Shown in pieces: positions 36,801-44,803 of a DNA stretch of 64,000 nt (its first letter is position 1; each line of letters begins with the position of its first letter). A model generated the notes under the pieces. It was given only the letters and a program-made list of their open reading frames with translations, made no database searches and was not told the DNA's origin. Source of the DNA: Phoronis australis (lineage: Eukaryota; Phoronida; Phoronidae). The stretch covers positions 2,150,933 to 2,214,932 of the forward strand of contig NMRA01000001.1 in assembly GCA_002633005.1 (NCBI GenBank). The letters are read 5' to 3'. Both the position numbers and the translations under genes were made by a program.

Positions 36801-38597
36801 GTAAATATAAACGCTGAAGTTGGCCAATAGTGAAATATAGATCAAATAAACACAGAGCAATCGGGAATCCCAACTGGGAATCGAACCACAGGTCTCTAGA
36901 TTGCCAGTCTAGTGCTCTTACTACTGATCAGCTGAGGGTCTGATATCTGAGGACCCGATTCCCAGTTGGGGTTCTTAATTTTCCATGTTTATTTGATGTA
37001 TTTATTATGTGAATGCAATCTAGAGAGTTTATTCAATTCACAGAATTGTCTGAAATCCCAAGAAATTATATTTTGTGGAATTCATTTAAAGGTTAACACG
37101 ACCTTTGGATTAAAAGTATTCTGTCTGAATTGTATCTGCTTTTTTGAAAGCTAAGTGTCTTTTACTTGGCCCAATTTCTAGTTCGTGCAAGATGGATCAA
37201 GTTTACAGGGAAACAATTTCTTTCATTCGCTGATATCTTAATATGATAATTGAAATTTTTGCGCGAATCACTCTAATATCTGACCATACCAACAGAGGTA
37301 ACTTAACAACATGATGGTTGTAAAGAATTTATAAAAAACACTGGGAAATCTCACCCTGGGGTGTAACCAAGTTAAGATGCCCCCTTGTGTTGCTCAGACA
37401 AGTTACACAATGGAGGTTGGGACATATAAACAAAAAAACAGCAGTTGCAATGTGTGTTAAATTTCTTTTTGACAACTTGACACCCGTGCAAGATTCTGAA
37501 TGGTTTGAAGCCAATGTATTTTGACTAAGACTGTTCATGCTAAAATAATTAACAGGTTGATCCAACTGGTCCGTTGAGTCGGTTGAAAAAAATGCTAATT
37601 GGTTTGGTGGAATTAGGGACAGTGAAAGCATGGTTAAAGAAGTATTGGTACATAGTGCTTTCTGCCGGGATCGTCTTCTTCCTGGGTCTGGTAAATATAC
37701 ATTTTTTTCTGTTAAACTGTCTTGTATATGAAAAGTTTAAGGTTATACATAGAACCCTAGAAAAAATACAATTTGTCAGTGCAACTTCAGAACATCTTCT
37801 CTCAGAGGTGGGTGATTAGATTCATATGATACTTTCAGATAACATGCTTTAATGAGCACATTTCTCCAAAATGCTGCTATAATTGTCTTTAACTGAATAT
37901 GTTCCAGTTTTGTCTGATGGGTTATCAAAAAAATGGACTTTTAAAATTTTCATGAAAAACTCAAAAGTTGCATAAAGTGAAAACGAAATAAATTAGAAAA
38001 CTGTAACAGCTTCACCATTTATAGTGAATAAAATTTGGTTTCGTTGATACCGTGGTATTGGTATCGATGCACCTTCTTTTTTGCTAATTTCACTAAAATG
38101 ACTCGGTCACATTATCCAGTTAATGGCAGATCAGTATAAAGTCAAAAATCAAATTTTATAGACTTTCTACTTTCAGAAAGTATATACCTTTACTGCTTGG
38201 CTGAATGAACATACGGTCTTGTGTACATAAGGTTCCACTTTCAAGCCGGGGAAACTGAAGATATGAGTTGATGCTTTAATTGCAGGGCATTTTGATCAAA
38301 GTGTGTAGCCCTAAGGTTCCAAGTGACATGCCTCAAAAGAGACGGCCAACTCACAAACCGGCACTAAAGAAGCCGAGCAATAAGCCCCAGAATCAGCTTA
38401 AACTGGGTTCCAAATCAAAGCTGCGAGGATCACAACAAACACCAGGGATGGCTTCAAAGCCCAGGTCACAAGAACTACAAAAACCAGCGGGGCTTGCTTC
38501 CAAGTCCAAGCTGCAAGGTTCACCACATGGAAGTCCGAGACCGGTTGCCAAGCACAAGTCACACGGATCCCCACAAGCACCTCGAAGGCAGTATTAA
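15831..38597 (+). CDS. ADAM10: ADAM10 / kuzbanian-type transmembrane metalloprotease
   Basis: ADAM10 is the zinc sheddase that cuts Notch, cadherins and other ectodomains at the cell surface. The 14 coding exons are 15831-15882, 17372-17492, 18062-18186, 22596-23045, 23593-23858, 25616-25744, 29604-29784, 29980-30133, 31561-31659, 33423-33525, 33813-33940, 36567-36684, 37556-37690 and 38286-38597. They join in phase to 790 codons (human 748). Order: signal peptide, prodomain, furin site REKR (197-200), reprolysin catalytic domain with HEVGHNMGAPHD (His372, 376, 382; Glu373) and Met-turn FIMYS, disintegrin domain, ADAM10-type Cys-rich domain (CxxC...LCHLCC), one membrane segment (about 672-691), basic tail. 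It lacks the EGF domain of other ADAMs, as ADAM10 does. Odd points: no cysteine at the usual cysteine-switch position, and a probable AT-AC intron after exon 9. Confidence 0.95.
17372..17492 (+). CDS. ADAM10: ADAM10 exon 2 (prodomain)
   Basis: Residues 18-57, YPIKPFIGHFEPVYY to EFSAYGR. Follows the ADAM10 opening 'NPLNKYIRHYE...' and the 'LDFHAHGR' strand. Acceptor ttttctag, donor gtaaca. No ATG near its start; recognised by similarity. Confidence 0.85.
18062..18186 (+). CDS. ADAM10: ADAM10 exon 3 (prodomain)
   Basis: Residues 58-99, LFKLHLHRDGGVFTEDADV to FNTFSGTLQ. Matches the ADAM10 'F.L...RD...F..' pattern. Acceptor gtttcag; donor caag/gtttgg is weak but keeps frame with exon 4. Confidence 0.85.
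18537..20165 (+). repeat. 1.6 kb duplication, copy 1 (ends at a single N)
   Basis: About 1.63 kb that is repeated almost base for base at 20167-21790. The two copies differ by scattered substitutions and small indels, e.g. tatatacata versus tatatacgta near 18650/20278. They are separated by one N at 20166. In ADAM10 intron 3; no coding exon inside. Confidence 0.95.
20167..21790 (+). repeat. 1.6 kb duplication, copy 2
   Basis: Begins at exactly the base that starts copy 1 and runs past the point where copy 1 stops at the N. This is the pattern of two overlapping contig ends or alleles placed side by side. Beyond 21790 the sequence continues uniquely. Confidence 0.95.
21669..21920. mobile_element. 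hAT-like short element (CAGGGCTTGGAAT ends)
   Basis: Left end cagggcttggaatttt; right end ataatccaagccctg. CAGGGCTTGG-type ends are typical of hAT non-autonomous elements, and the same ends occur at 54051-54546. The left end also appears in copy 1 of the duplication near 20044, cut off by the N. The interior is T-rich, without coding. Confidence 0.5.
22596..23045 (+). CDS. ADAM10: ADAM10 exon 4 (prodomain end, furin site, start of protease domain)
   Basis: Residues 100-249. YRHYEEGTVSGIVNEDGLFEG matches the prodomain; REKR at 197-200 is the proprotein-convertase site. Then CQVDIHIDHLFY begins the catalytic domain. Where human ADAM10 has its GGCADHS switch, this protein reads SKNVHEAH (162-169), without cysteine. 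Acceptor ttttttcag, donor gtaagt. Confidence 0.93.
23593..23858 (+). CDS. ADAM10: ADAM10 exon 5 (catalytic domain)
   Basis: Residues 250-338. CLGYLFTHRDFEGGTLGLAW and GGACS match the ADAM10 '[20 protein letters not shown]...GGIC' block closely. Acceptor gttccag, donor gtaagt, phase 0 at its end. Confidence 0.95.
24288..24360 (-). other. tRNA-like (SINE-head) module, left arm
   Basis: In minus orientation it has an A-box-like region (agtggactattaagggtct) and B-box cgttcgagtcc, followed by cctgg. It is not a sound cloverleaf, so it is probably a tRNA-derived SINE head. Confidence 0.45.
24498..24570 (+). other. tRNA-like (SINE-head) module, right arm
   Basis: Contains tatggctctgtagctaga and a perfect B-box ggttcgagtcc followed by tgg. 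It is the inverted partner of the module at 24288-24360. Confidence 0.45.
24730..24825. repeat. Long hairpin (37-bp arms, 22-base loop)
   Basis: Arms at 24730-24766 and 24789-24825 pair with three mismatches. It begins gtctgatata and returns tatatcagac. It lies 80 bases after the foldback element, in the same ADAM10 intron. Confidence 0.9.
25296..25337. repeat. Perfect GC-rich hairpin (16-bp arms, 10-base loop)
   Basis: agaccgtcccgagttg pairs perfectly with caactcgggacggtct around gtatgtggtg. It is 280 bases upstream of the ADAM10 active-site exon. Confidence 0.95.
25616..25744 (+). CDS. ADAM10: ADAM10 exon 6 (active-site exon)
   Basis: Residues 339-381. Carries KKSLNTGLVSTLNFG and the zinc motif HEVGHNMGAP; the last zinc His comes from the next exon. 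Acceptor attccag, donor gtaagt splitting the motif exactly between Pro and His. Confidence 0.95.
26521..27083 (+). repeat. 0.56 kb duplication, copy 1 (ends at a single N)
   Basis: Repeated nearly identically at 27085-27643 after one N at 27084. Small differences include 'cattcgatcgctaag' versus 'caatccctaag'. In ADAM10 intron 6. Confidence 0.95.
27085..27643 (+). repeat. 0.56 kb duplication, copy 2
   Basis: Starts at the same base as copy 1 and runs on past the point where copy 1 meets the N, the same arrangement as the 1.6 kb pair. Confidence 0.95.
29000..29260 (+). repeat. Dispersed repeat family R1, copy 5
   Basis: Blocks 'tttagaaaactattacaaca', 'ccatctagaattttatatca' and 'gacgaaatttggtc' match the family in the same orientation as copy 4. 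Followed by 'cacctggtcatgtgaccc', shared with copies 4 and 6. In an ADAM10 intron. Confidence 0.5.
29414..29480 (-). other. tRNA-like sequence with perfect acceptor-stem ends
   Basis: On the minus strand the ends gtgacct/aggtcac pair over 7 bp, and the T-arm atggg/cccat encloses ttccgagt. The D-arm and anticodon arm are degenerate. It is most likely a tRNA-derived SINE head or tRNA pseudogene in the ADAM10 intron, not a working tRNA. Confidence 0.45.
29604..29784 (+). CDS. ADAM10: ADAM10 exon 7 (third zinc histidine, Met-turn)
   Basis: Residues 382-441. Starts HDDQNKDSTC and includes GNFIMYSRA, in which the Met is the Met-turn (residue 402), then NNNKFSHCSI. No ATG start and no preceding frame. 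Acceptor catttcag, donor gtgagt. Confidence 0.95.
29980..30133 (+). CDS. ADAM10: ADAM10 exon 8 (disintegrin domain)
   Basis: Residues 442-492. MCGNGVVEANEECDCGWDD and ESCC are the disintegrin opening, with cysteine spacing as in ADAM10. Acceptor gttacag, donor gtaagt. Confidence 0.95.
30890..30976 (+). pseudogene. Reverse-transcriptase fragment, DIRS-like
   Basis: VLGLSWANNFYYDKCLPFGC resembles the 'GF.W...FY.DK.LPFG..SSC' block of reverse transcriptases of the DIRS/tyrosine-recombinase retroelement type. Similarity stops at the N (30977). About 30 codons, clearly a scrap inside ADAM10 intron 8. Confidence 0.5.
31561..31659 (+). CDS. ADAM10: ADAM10 exon 9 (disintegrin domain; AT-AC donor)
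   Basis: Residues 493-525, PSVGPCCNEQCRFASNGTEC to STNAVC. The family alignment ends at the Cys of NAVC, and the next bases are ATATCCTTTC, the exact U12 AT-AC donor consensus. No usable GT donor keeps the domain intact. Acceptor gttttcag. Confidence 0.85.
33423..33525 (+). CDS. ADAM10: ADAM10 exon 10 (disintegrin/Cys-rich junction; AC acceptor)
   Basis: Residues 526-560, LNGANSTCPATVSRNENKVC to ACKKG, matching human 'NGFTALCPAS...TDCN...VCINGQC'. There is no AG acceptor upstream in frame. An AC at 33421-33422 gives this start. A second AC at 33442-33443 gives an in-frame start 21 bases later but removes the conserved NG. Donor gtaagt. Confidence 0.75.
33813..33940 (+). CDS. ADAM10: ADAM10 exon 11 (Cys-rich domain)
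   Basis: Residues 561-602. DCRGSLCNAAGLEPCQC and ETLCHLCC follow the ADAM10 'GSICEKYGLEECTC...ELCHVCC' pattern residue for residue in cysteine spacing. Acceptor acttcag, donor gttagt. Confidence 0.93.
34215..34745 (+). repeat. 21-bp minisatellite, left arm (about 25 units)
   Basis: Units alternate the palindromic cores cacccgggtg and aacctaggtgg, joined by gaaattatttt-type spacers. As each core is its own reverse complement, the array can pair within itself and with the right-arm array. The 21-base period is a multiple of three, so a frame stays open. Confidence 0.95.
35195..35407 (+). other. 70-codon ORF in the unique core of the foldback element
   Basis: Basic product (RGKSKRQIRRRHCN) of unknown family. 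It is the only notable frame in the element's core outside the arrays. It could be a remnant of an ancestral transposon gene or chance. Confidence 0.15.
35425..35715 (-). repeat. 21-bp minisatellite, right arm (about 14 units)
   Basis: Same alternating units as the left arm. The minus-strand frame 35706-35371 reads a heptad (G-G-N-Y-F-H-P / G-G-N-Y-F-N-L) for about 90 residues. This follows from the 21-base period and is probably not a real protein. Confidence 0.95.
35838..35900 (-). other. Degenerate tRNA-like (SINE) piece
   Basis: In minus orientation: gatgacccagtggcttagtg, then gtaaaagtgctggactgaca. The A-box region is good, the B-box eroded. A relative with the same opening lies at about 51605-51680. 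Confidence 0.35.
36567..36684 (+). CDS. ADAM10: ADAM10 exon 12 (Cys-rich domain)
   Basis: Residues 603-642. PGEACYDNQGFCDVFHKCRA matches 'PGSPCNDFRGYCDVFMRCR'. Preceded by an unusually lysine-rich stretch (IIKKKKMN). Acceptor atttcag, donor gtgagt. Confidence 0.93.
36862..36975 (-). other. tRNA-derived element bounded by 19-bp inverted repeats
   Basis: On the minus strand it has ctcagctgatcagtagtaag (A-box), an anticodon-like stem ctaga/tctag around ctggcaa, and a perfect B-box ggttcgattcc. The outer ends gaatcccaactgggaatcg and cgattcccagttggggttc pair with one mismatch. Probably a tRNA-derived SINE or tRNA pseudogene with the T-arm region duplicated in inverse. Confidence 0.5.
37556..37690 (+). 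CDS. ADAM10: ADAM10 exon 13 (stalk and transmembrane segment)
   Basis: Residues 643-687. VDPTGPLSRLKK matches the ADAM10 stalk 'VDADGPLARLKK', followed by the membrane segment YWYIVLSAGIVFFLGL. Acceptor taacag, donor gtaaat. Confidence 0.93.
37925..38150 (+). repeat. Dispersed repeat family R1, copy 6
   Basis: Blocks 'tgaaaacgaaataaattaga', 'aaactgtaacagc' and 'aaaatttggtttcgttgata' are followed by 'gactcggtcacattatccag', like copies 4 and 5. In the last ADAM10 intron. Confidence 0.5.
38286..38597 (+). CDS. ADAM10: ADAM10 exon 14 (cytoplasmic tail)
   Basis: Residues 688-790, stop TAA at 38595. GILIKVCS completes the membrane segment as in human ADAM10. The 95-residue tail is very basic, rich in Ser, Pro, Gln and Lys, with 'SKSKLxGS' repeated. 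It is longer than the human tail (about 55 residues) and ends APRRQY. Confidence 0.92.
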   Translation, partial: GILIKVCSPKVPSDMPQKRRPTHKPALKKPSNKPQNQLKLGSKSKLRGSQQTPGMASKPRSQELQKPAGLASKSKLQGSPHGSPRPVAKHKSHGSPQAPRRQY

Positions 38598-39530
38598 GAG
38601 CGAGACGTCCAAAAACACCAAACTCCCTAGCAACGTCGAGGCATCATTTGCATATATGTACTAACACATGAAAAAGAACATTAATTAAAAGGATACTAAA
38701 CCCTATTTTGGTGATTTTTTCCAATCCTCGTTATGTCACCCGTTAATGCATCATTACGCTCAATCTTCCAAGACAGAGACAGGTTTCAAATAAAAACTTA
38801 TAGTCTTTATCTCACAAGTTGGATATTATGGTTTTTGGAGGTTGGTCTTTTCCCACAGTTGCAGTGTAATTCATTAAAAGCATAGGTCAAACTTGTCCAG
38901 CAGATTTCGAAAGAAGCTTTTAAAATTTACTGCAAACTTTCGAGGGTTGCCCAGGGTTACACAGCATTATTTTGTTTCAGAGAACTGGATGGGAAAGACG
39001 TTTTTAATATCTGTTAATTAGCCAAAACCGGGTTCTGTATCCTTTTAAATACAGGAACAAAAACCATAGGAAATCAAGGGCACAGGAGTGCCAAAACAGT
39101 TGTGTTAGAACTGAATGAAGTGCATCTTCAGTGATATATAGGTGAAGACTGGGCACCTCCTCTGAACTACATTGCCAGTGCTCTAGGCTGGAGTTTCATG
39201 CAGGCAACTTGTCAAATGGGTACTAGGTTTCTGCTGTTTTTCATCAGTTAGGTGATGAGAATTCATTGAGGCCCTATCAACTGTTCATTTTGTCTGAAAG
39301 GCTCAGTTCATTTTTCTTGTTAATTAGTCTTTCAGTGTTGTATCATTATGGCAATGTCGTTTCACAGTGACAGTAATTTATACAGAGATTTGTTGGTTGT
39401 TCAATGTTTTTTTGTTAAAATTTCATATGTAAAGAAAGATGGTTTTAGTACAGCCCAGTTGTTTTTGCGAATTTTTCATACTGGAAAAAGACATGACTAC
39501 AACCATAAATAAATCATTTTTGAAGATTAT
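38598..39530 (+). other. ADAM10: ADAM10 3' UTR
   Basis: No coding signal. The first well-placed AATAAA, at 39508-39513, is about 0.9 kb after the stop and is followed by a TG-rich patch (atgtttgtactg). The true cleavage site is unconfirmed. Confidence 0.45.
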
Positions 39531-40331
39531 GTTTGTACTGAAATAGAGCAGCATGAAGGACGGCAATATTATTTGGCGTTAATTTCTTCAAGTCTTTGCT
39601 ATAGAAGTGGTTTGGAATAATGACTGTTTGAGTGAAACATTCTTGGTTAGCCTTATGCCGTAACCCTAAGCTAACAGTGTTACCGGCACTAGGACAACGG
39701 ACGGACGGACAGGATGCTGACCACAGAATATTTTATGTGCACATAAGGACCTAAGTTCAACAAGGATTAATTGACTGAAATCTGATATTAACACAACTGT
39801 AATAAGTCAAAACACATCAAAGCTGGAGAAAAAATATTGAAACCCTAGTCAGTCAGCAAAATTCCTAATATTTTGCCATTTTCATGTAGAACCGTAAAAA
39901 ACAAGTATCTACAACACAGTCAAAATCAGTGTAATGTGCTAGTCAGCCGCCGATTCTTCTTCGAAGTAGAAATGTATGGGACACGATATCCTTCATCAAT
40001 GGATATTTCAAGAGGGTTGCCTTATTCCATAAGCCACTGGTACAGCCCACCCCACATCAATGAAAATTTGCTACCATTATGACAGCAGGAAAGGTGTTAA
40101 AACACAGTTTAAACCTGTAGGTTGAAACCTGTCCACATTACATGGGTCTGTAAGTGGTGCTGAATGCCTGTCCTCCAAAGACCTATTGCCGTCTGGCAAG
40201 GAGGTGAATTTCAATATGGCGTGACTATTTTGAGAGTCTGCAATTCCACAGTTCACTTCAAGAGTAGATGGTGAGTCTATAATAACTTCAAATGAAATAG
40301 TATGAATACCAATTACATAAGATTATTTTAT

Positions 40332-40831
40332 TAAAGGCGCTTTCATAATGACTTAACTCCAGTCTGAGTGTAGCGTCGACGTAAACAGCGTAGTTAACTG
40401 GACTGTTCATACTGGCTTAGGTAGTTAATGAACATCGAAGTAAACGGTTGGTGACACTGTCGTCATCGAAGTTATCGCAAGGTAGCGCTGCACGCAAAGA
40501 TTTTTTTCAATGAGACAATTTGAGAACCTTACATGTGCTAAATGACATTAAACTTATTTTTAAATCGATTAGTTGTTATTAGAGCAAAATATAAGCAGCT
40601 ATTAGTGACGACACTACCCTGTAAGTGTTGACGATAACAGTGGCACCTGGCGATAACTTCGAATGGACCGAAGTTACGCGTTCATACTGCACCGCAGCGT
40701 CGAAGCTGCGCTATTAAATCCACCTGTTAACTGGAGCTGTTAACTGCGATCCATGACTGGAGTTAAGCGTTCATACTCACCGCAACTCCCCAAATCATTG
40801 ACATGTCGACGTTAGTATGAAAGGCCCTTTA
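40332..40831. mobile_element. 0.5 kb inverted-repeat element
   Basis: Ends taaaggcgctttcataatga and, reversed, taaagggcctttcatactaa. The interior has further inverted pairs around 'gataacttcga' and 'gttaactgga'. No coding frame. Lies between ADAM10 and the LINE fragment. Confidence 0.65.
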
Positions 40832-41376
40832 CAGGGTAGTTGGAATTTCACGCAGTTGTTCTCACCAACAGCATTCATTTCTCACAAACACAATTCTTTT
40901 TTTACTGTATAAACTTTCTCACGTACCACAGATCCTCAGACACTTGTTTTCTCGGCATAACCACAGCTGAACTTTTCACTAGCAATTGGGTAGTACAAGT
41001 AGGCATGAGAAACTTAAATTTATTGAATGCTAAGTACAACTGCTTACTAGCAAGTTATTCACCAGAGAAGAAAACTGTTGGTGAGGAAAGAACTGTCAGT
41101 GGTTTATGAGGAAAGAATTGCTCGTGCGGAATATGTCTGTGCATGAGAAAGAGCATAAAGCTTGTGAGAAATATTTATGAGAAACAAAATATTGCTGGTT
41201 AAAATTTTTCATCAAATAAAAAGATAAATATGAAATTTTTGGGGAAAAGACAGTTTGCAGATTCCAACATAGCTACATGTGTATTTGTAGTTTATGTAAA
41301 TTACCAAAGATTTAAAGTTCCAAAAGAATTGAAGTTTTCATAGTTCTAACAAAGTTTTTCATGACTATAAGGACCA

Positions 41377-41580
41377 TTACTGTGACAGTTGTGTACACAG
41401 TTCATGATTACCACAGTTTCTTACTGAATCTGACATCCCTTGAGTTGTGATGATGGAGGCACAGAAATTTGGAGCTGCTTCATAATCGTAGATGCCAGTA
41501 GTTACAGCAAGAATGTTGACATTATCACAGCTGGCAGTCAGAGTTTTGAGATCACACTGGCTTGGAAACAAGCCCTAGAA
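41377..41580 (-). CDS. Orphan exon, possible SUEL-type galactose/rhamnose lectin domain
   Basis: Between an acceptor (ttcttctag) and a possible donor (caca/gtaatg), the minus strand reads CDLKTLTASCDNVNILAVTTGIYDYE...NFC...VRNCGNHELC. This resembles the first two thirds of a sea-urchin-egg-lectin domain (L.C...I.I..A.YGR....C......V...C.G...C). The usual YGR is replaced by YDY, and the FGDPC..T.KYL ending is not found downstream. Could be one exon of an unassembled gene, a relic, or chance. Confidence 0.3.
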
Positions 41581-41817
41581 GAACTGTACGAAATTCTGTG
41601 AAACCTTGCATGCTGCCAGTCAGTATATACCCAGAGATTGACAACGTACATTACATCAGTAGGCGATTCACACTACATTCACAGCATCGCCTGTACTTGA
41701 TCTACATGGCAGGCTGCACCATGAGGGTCAAGTGCCTTTAAGTTGATGTAAGCCAATTGTTCTGGTGCTAAGTACATCAACTTTCTTAAGGGGTGGGTGC
41801 TTGCGTGGTTAGGTCAA

Positions 41818-42250
41818 CATGTCACACTGGATGGCAGAAGTGATGAAGAAATAAAGATACGCATCCGCGTCCATACGGATAATGTATAAAAACCTGGAGA
41901 AAAAAATAGAAGCCTTTGAAATGTGGACATTCAGACGCATGGCAAGAATCAGCTGGACAGAAAGAACGACCAACAAAGATGTTTGTAACTTGCTCAAAAT
42001 TAAACCATCACTCCTAAATACAATCCAAACACGAAAACTGAAATACTTTGGTCACATTGAGAGGCATGACACCATCTGCAAGAACATACTGGAAGGAAAA
42101 ACAGAAGGGGTGAGAGTAAGAGGTAGACAATGCAGAATGTGGCTGGATGACATCAAGGACTGGACGAATCTATCACTGCAAGAATGTACCAGAAAGGCAA
42201 AGAGCAGAGCAGAATGGCGAATCATTTCAAGTCGACCTCTAAGGAGATGA
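41818..42250 (+). pseudogene. Non-LTR retrotransposon 3' end (RT C-terminus), decayed
   Basis: The frame 41882-42250 gives EKKIEAFEMWTFRRMARISW, RKLKYFGHI and RGRQCRMWLDDIKDWTNLSLQE, the familiar C-terminal tail of LINE ORF2 proteins. Upstream, in another frame, DGRSDEEIKIRI at about 41828-41870 is the piece normally found some 50 residues earlier. Sequence between them is missing, so this copy is 5'-truncated and internally deleted. Ends near a TGA at 42248. Confidence 0.85.
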
Positions 42251-44581
42251 CACCACGTAGCTTAGCTTAGGTGGTCATTTTCATTTTTTTGTATGTAGAT
42301 AGGTGTTGCCAAGCACTATCTAGGCTATGCCATCAGTTTTTCACTGTGGCTAACCATCTTCAAGTTATTCATTGAATTTTTGGAAGACTGTTCATGTATC
42401 GACCCATTCCTCATTGCAGTATAATTGTTGATTGACTATCAGTTGTACACGACCATTGTTTCTCTGTAAATCATTCATCGTATTCATTCATCATCTTGTC
42501 GTCATCATCATCTTCATCGTGTTTTATTCAATTTCACCAACCTTTAGAGTTCAAGGCTGCGTTTCTTATCAGTAATCAAATTGTCATAATCATCCATCAT
42601 TTAAAATTCAATTTCGTTGCTCTCATTGTTTGTAATGGTTTATCCAACCGACATGTTATTAACTAACAGTACTTATCATCATGTCCAGAGGTTCACTTCG
42701 TATGGTGTGTTGCATTTTTTTAATGATTAAAATCATCATTTATGAGTAGAGCACATCCACAACATTAACAAAATAAAACTGGAAATTAACAAGCACTTCA
42801 TAAACTTAATGTTTTAGTACATAAAAAGTAAAAATACAAAAAATGTATACAGCTCATAGTTTATACCAGATTTCTGTGACCTGAAGCAGTGGTATAGTTC
42901 ACGACAAAGAAATGGATGAGGTAATGTATCTACAGTTCTGTTGTTTTTCTCTCATTATTTAAACTCTACATTCCATGACTTTCGTGTTTTGCTATTCAAC
43001 TTTTGTTACCATACACAGCCACTTCTAGCTCCATATTTTTATTAATAAAATAACGAAGTTGGTTCACTTATATCCCCAAAGCAGTCATTTCTGCAAAACC
43101 AATACAACTGAAAAGACACAACCCTGAGTATAACCAAAACACTTTATTGATATCCTTGCAGTTCATGATTCCAGAGAACATGTATATCCAAAAATAATTA
43201 CATTGTGTTTTCAATTTTATTGAATTATAAGAGCTGTGCACCATGCTAGAGGTACATAAAATTACCAGAAATTAAATTGGTGACAACATTTATACACAAG
43301 TGTCGGTCACAAAATGCAAAACTATAAATAAATGAGAGCTGAATAAGATGTTAACAGGATGACGTAAATGACGAAACAAACAGTTACAAGCTACGGCATA
43401 ACCATTAACAGAATTGTGCTTTTTAGGAACTAGATATTGCGGTGAGTGTCGTCCAAGTCCTAGGATACTGGGAGTTGGTTGTTTATTAAAACTGAACAGC
43501 GTTGATGGTAACAGGGGACACAATTCCTGTTAGAGACACAAATTTTTTGTAGCATGACTAGTTTTCAAGTTTTTGGCACGATTACACCCTTGTTGTTACA
43601 ACGGAGTTCAATTACAGGTAAGCCTTAACTAATAATGAACACCACAAGTTCAGTTGAACTTGCTAGAAGTCCCTTAATACAAATTAAATATGTCTAAATA
43701 CTAGGCATGAATCTAGATGGTTGACCAGGGTACCAGTCTGGAAACTGTTTCTTCAAATTTACCTTGAACCAGTTTGAGTCGAAGAGCTCACGTTGGTTCC
43801 TAGCTTTTACTTGACATTAAAGTATAAATTTTATCTTTCTGATGTTTGAGGAATATCAGTCTCCTTTTGTTTGATCTCCCCCCCAGTCAACATCCTGGAA
43901 ACATGCCTTTTAATACATTTAACAACCTCCAACAAACTACAGCCAAGCAATAAATACAATCTACACATCAAACAGATGTAAGGTACCAACAGTGTCCAGA
44001 CATACACTTAACTATAGGGCAAGTTACAACTGAGACAACTTGCTGAGTGTACAAATGAAAGCCAAAACTGGTGGCAAAGCAATAAGGAGGGCACAATTCC
44101 ATCAAATGCAGCTTAGGATCGCACTGGGTAAAAATGAAAGAAATAAACAATTTAACACACCTTTGATTAAACAAAGCCTAGATATCTAAACTTTGCTGTT
44201 TCTCTGCAGCTGGAGTGACTGAACATAAAGAGTCTGAGTCAACTTTGAGCTCCAAAACAAAAAATGAGTTCATGGTCGACTAATCCATAAATTCTCCTCC
44301 GGTTCACAACAACGTACAGAAATTGGTTTCACTTTTGTGTAATTCTTAAATATTTCACAACTGGTGAACCAGGCACTTATGCAATCTCCAATACTTTCAC
44401 TTTGTCAATAACAAGGCATTAGACAGTATGGTGTCTGCACCTGTAGCGCAGAAGTTTAGTGTTGAGTTAATGACAGACTTCTTTGTTTTAAAAGCCAGAG
44501 TGATGCGAGTAGAGTAAATGATAACTAGATTGTCTCTCACTGTTATAACAGACGAGGTAGTGAGAATGCCATGTAGCATAA

Positions 44582-44803
44582 CATGCGCGCACCCAGCCTT
44601 GAAAATGGGGGAGGCTCGAATTTCTGTCGATGTGGACCCTTTGCTGACAAAACATTGATAGGACTAAAAAAAACGGGGTACCACCTTCTTAGTGCACTTT
44701 TGTCACGTTTTTTCGGACTTTTTGTTTCTCTAAGGCGGACCTTTTTGCCCACTTCACCAAATGAGGGGGCTCATTCAAGCCCCCCCCCCCGGGTGCGCGC
44801 ATG
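44582..44803. mobile_element. 222-bp MITE with 13-bp TIRs and 5-bp TSD
   Basis: Ends catgcgcgcaccc / gggtgcgcgcatg are perfect inverted repeats, flanked on both sides by CATAA (44577-44581, 44804-44808). A related fragment with 'catgcgcgctacccagcctt' sits inside the hAT-like element near 54107. Confidence 0.75.

Noticed and set aside
36862-36940. Functional tRNA gene
   Set aside because: The B-box is perfect, but there is no 7-bp acceptor stem and the D-arm is irregular, so a SINE-type relic is likelier.
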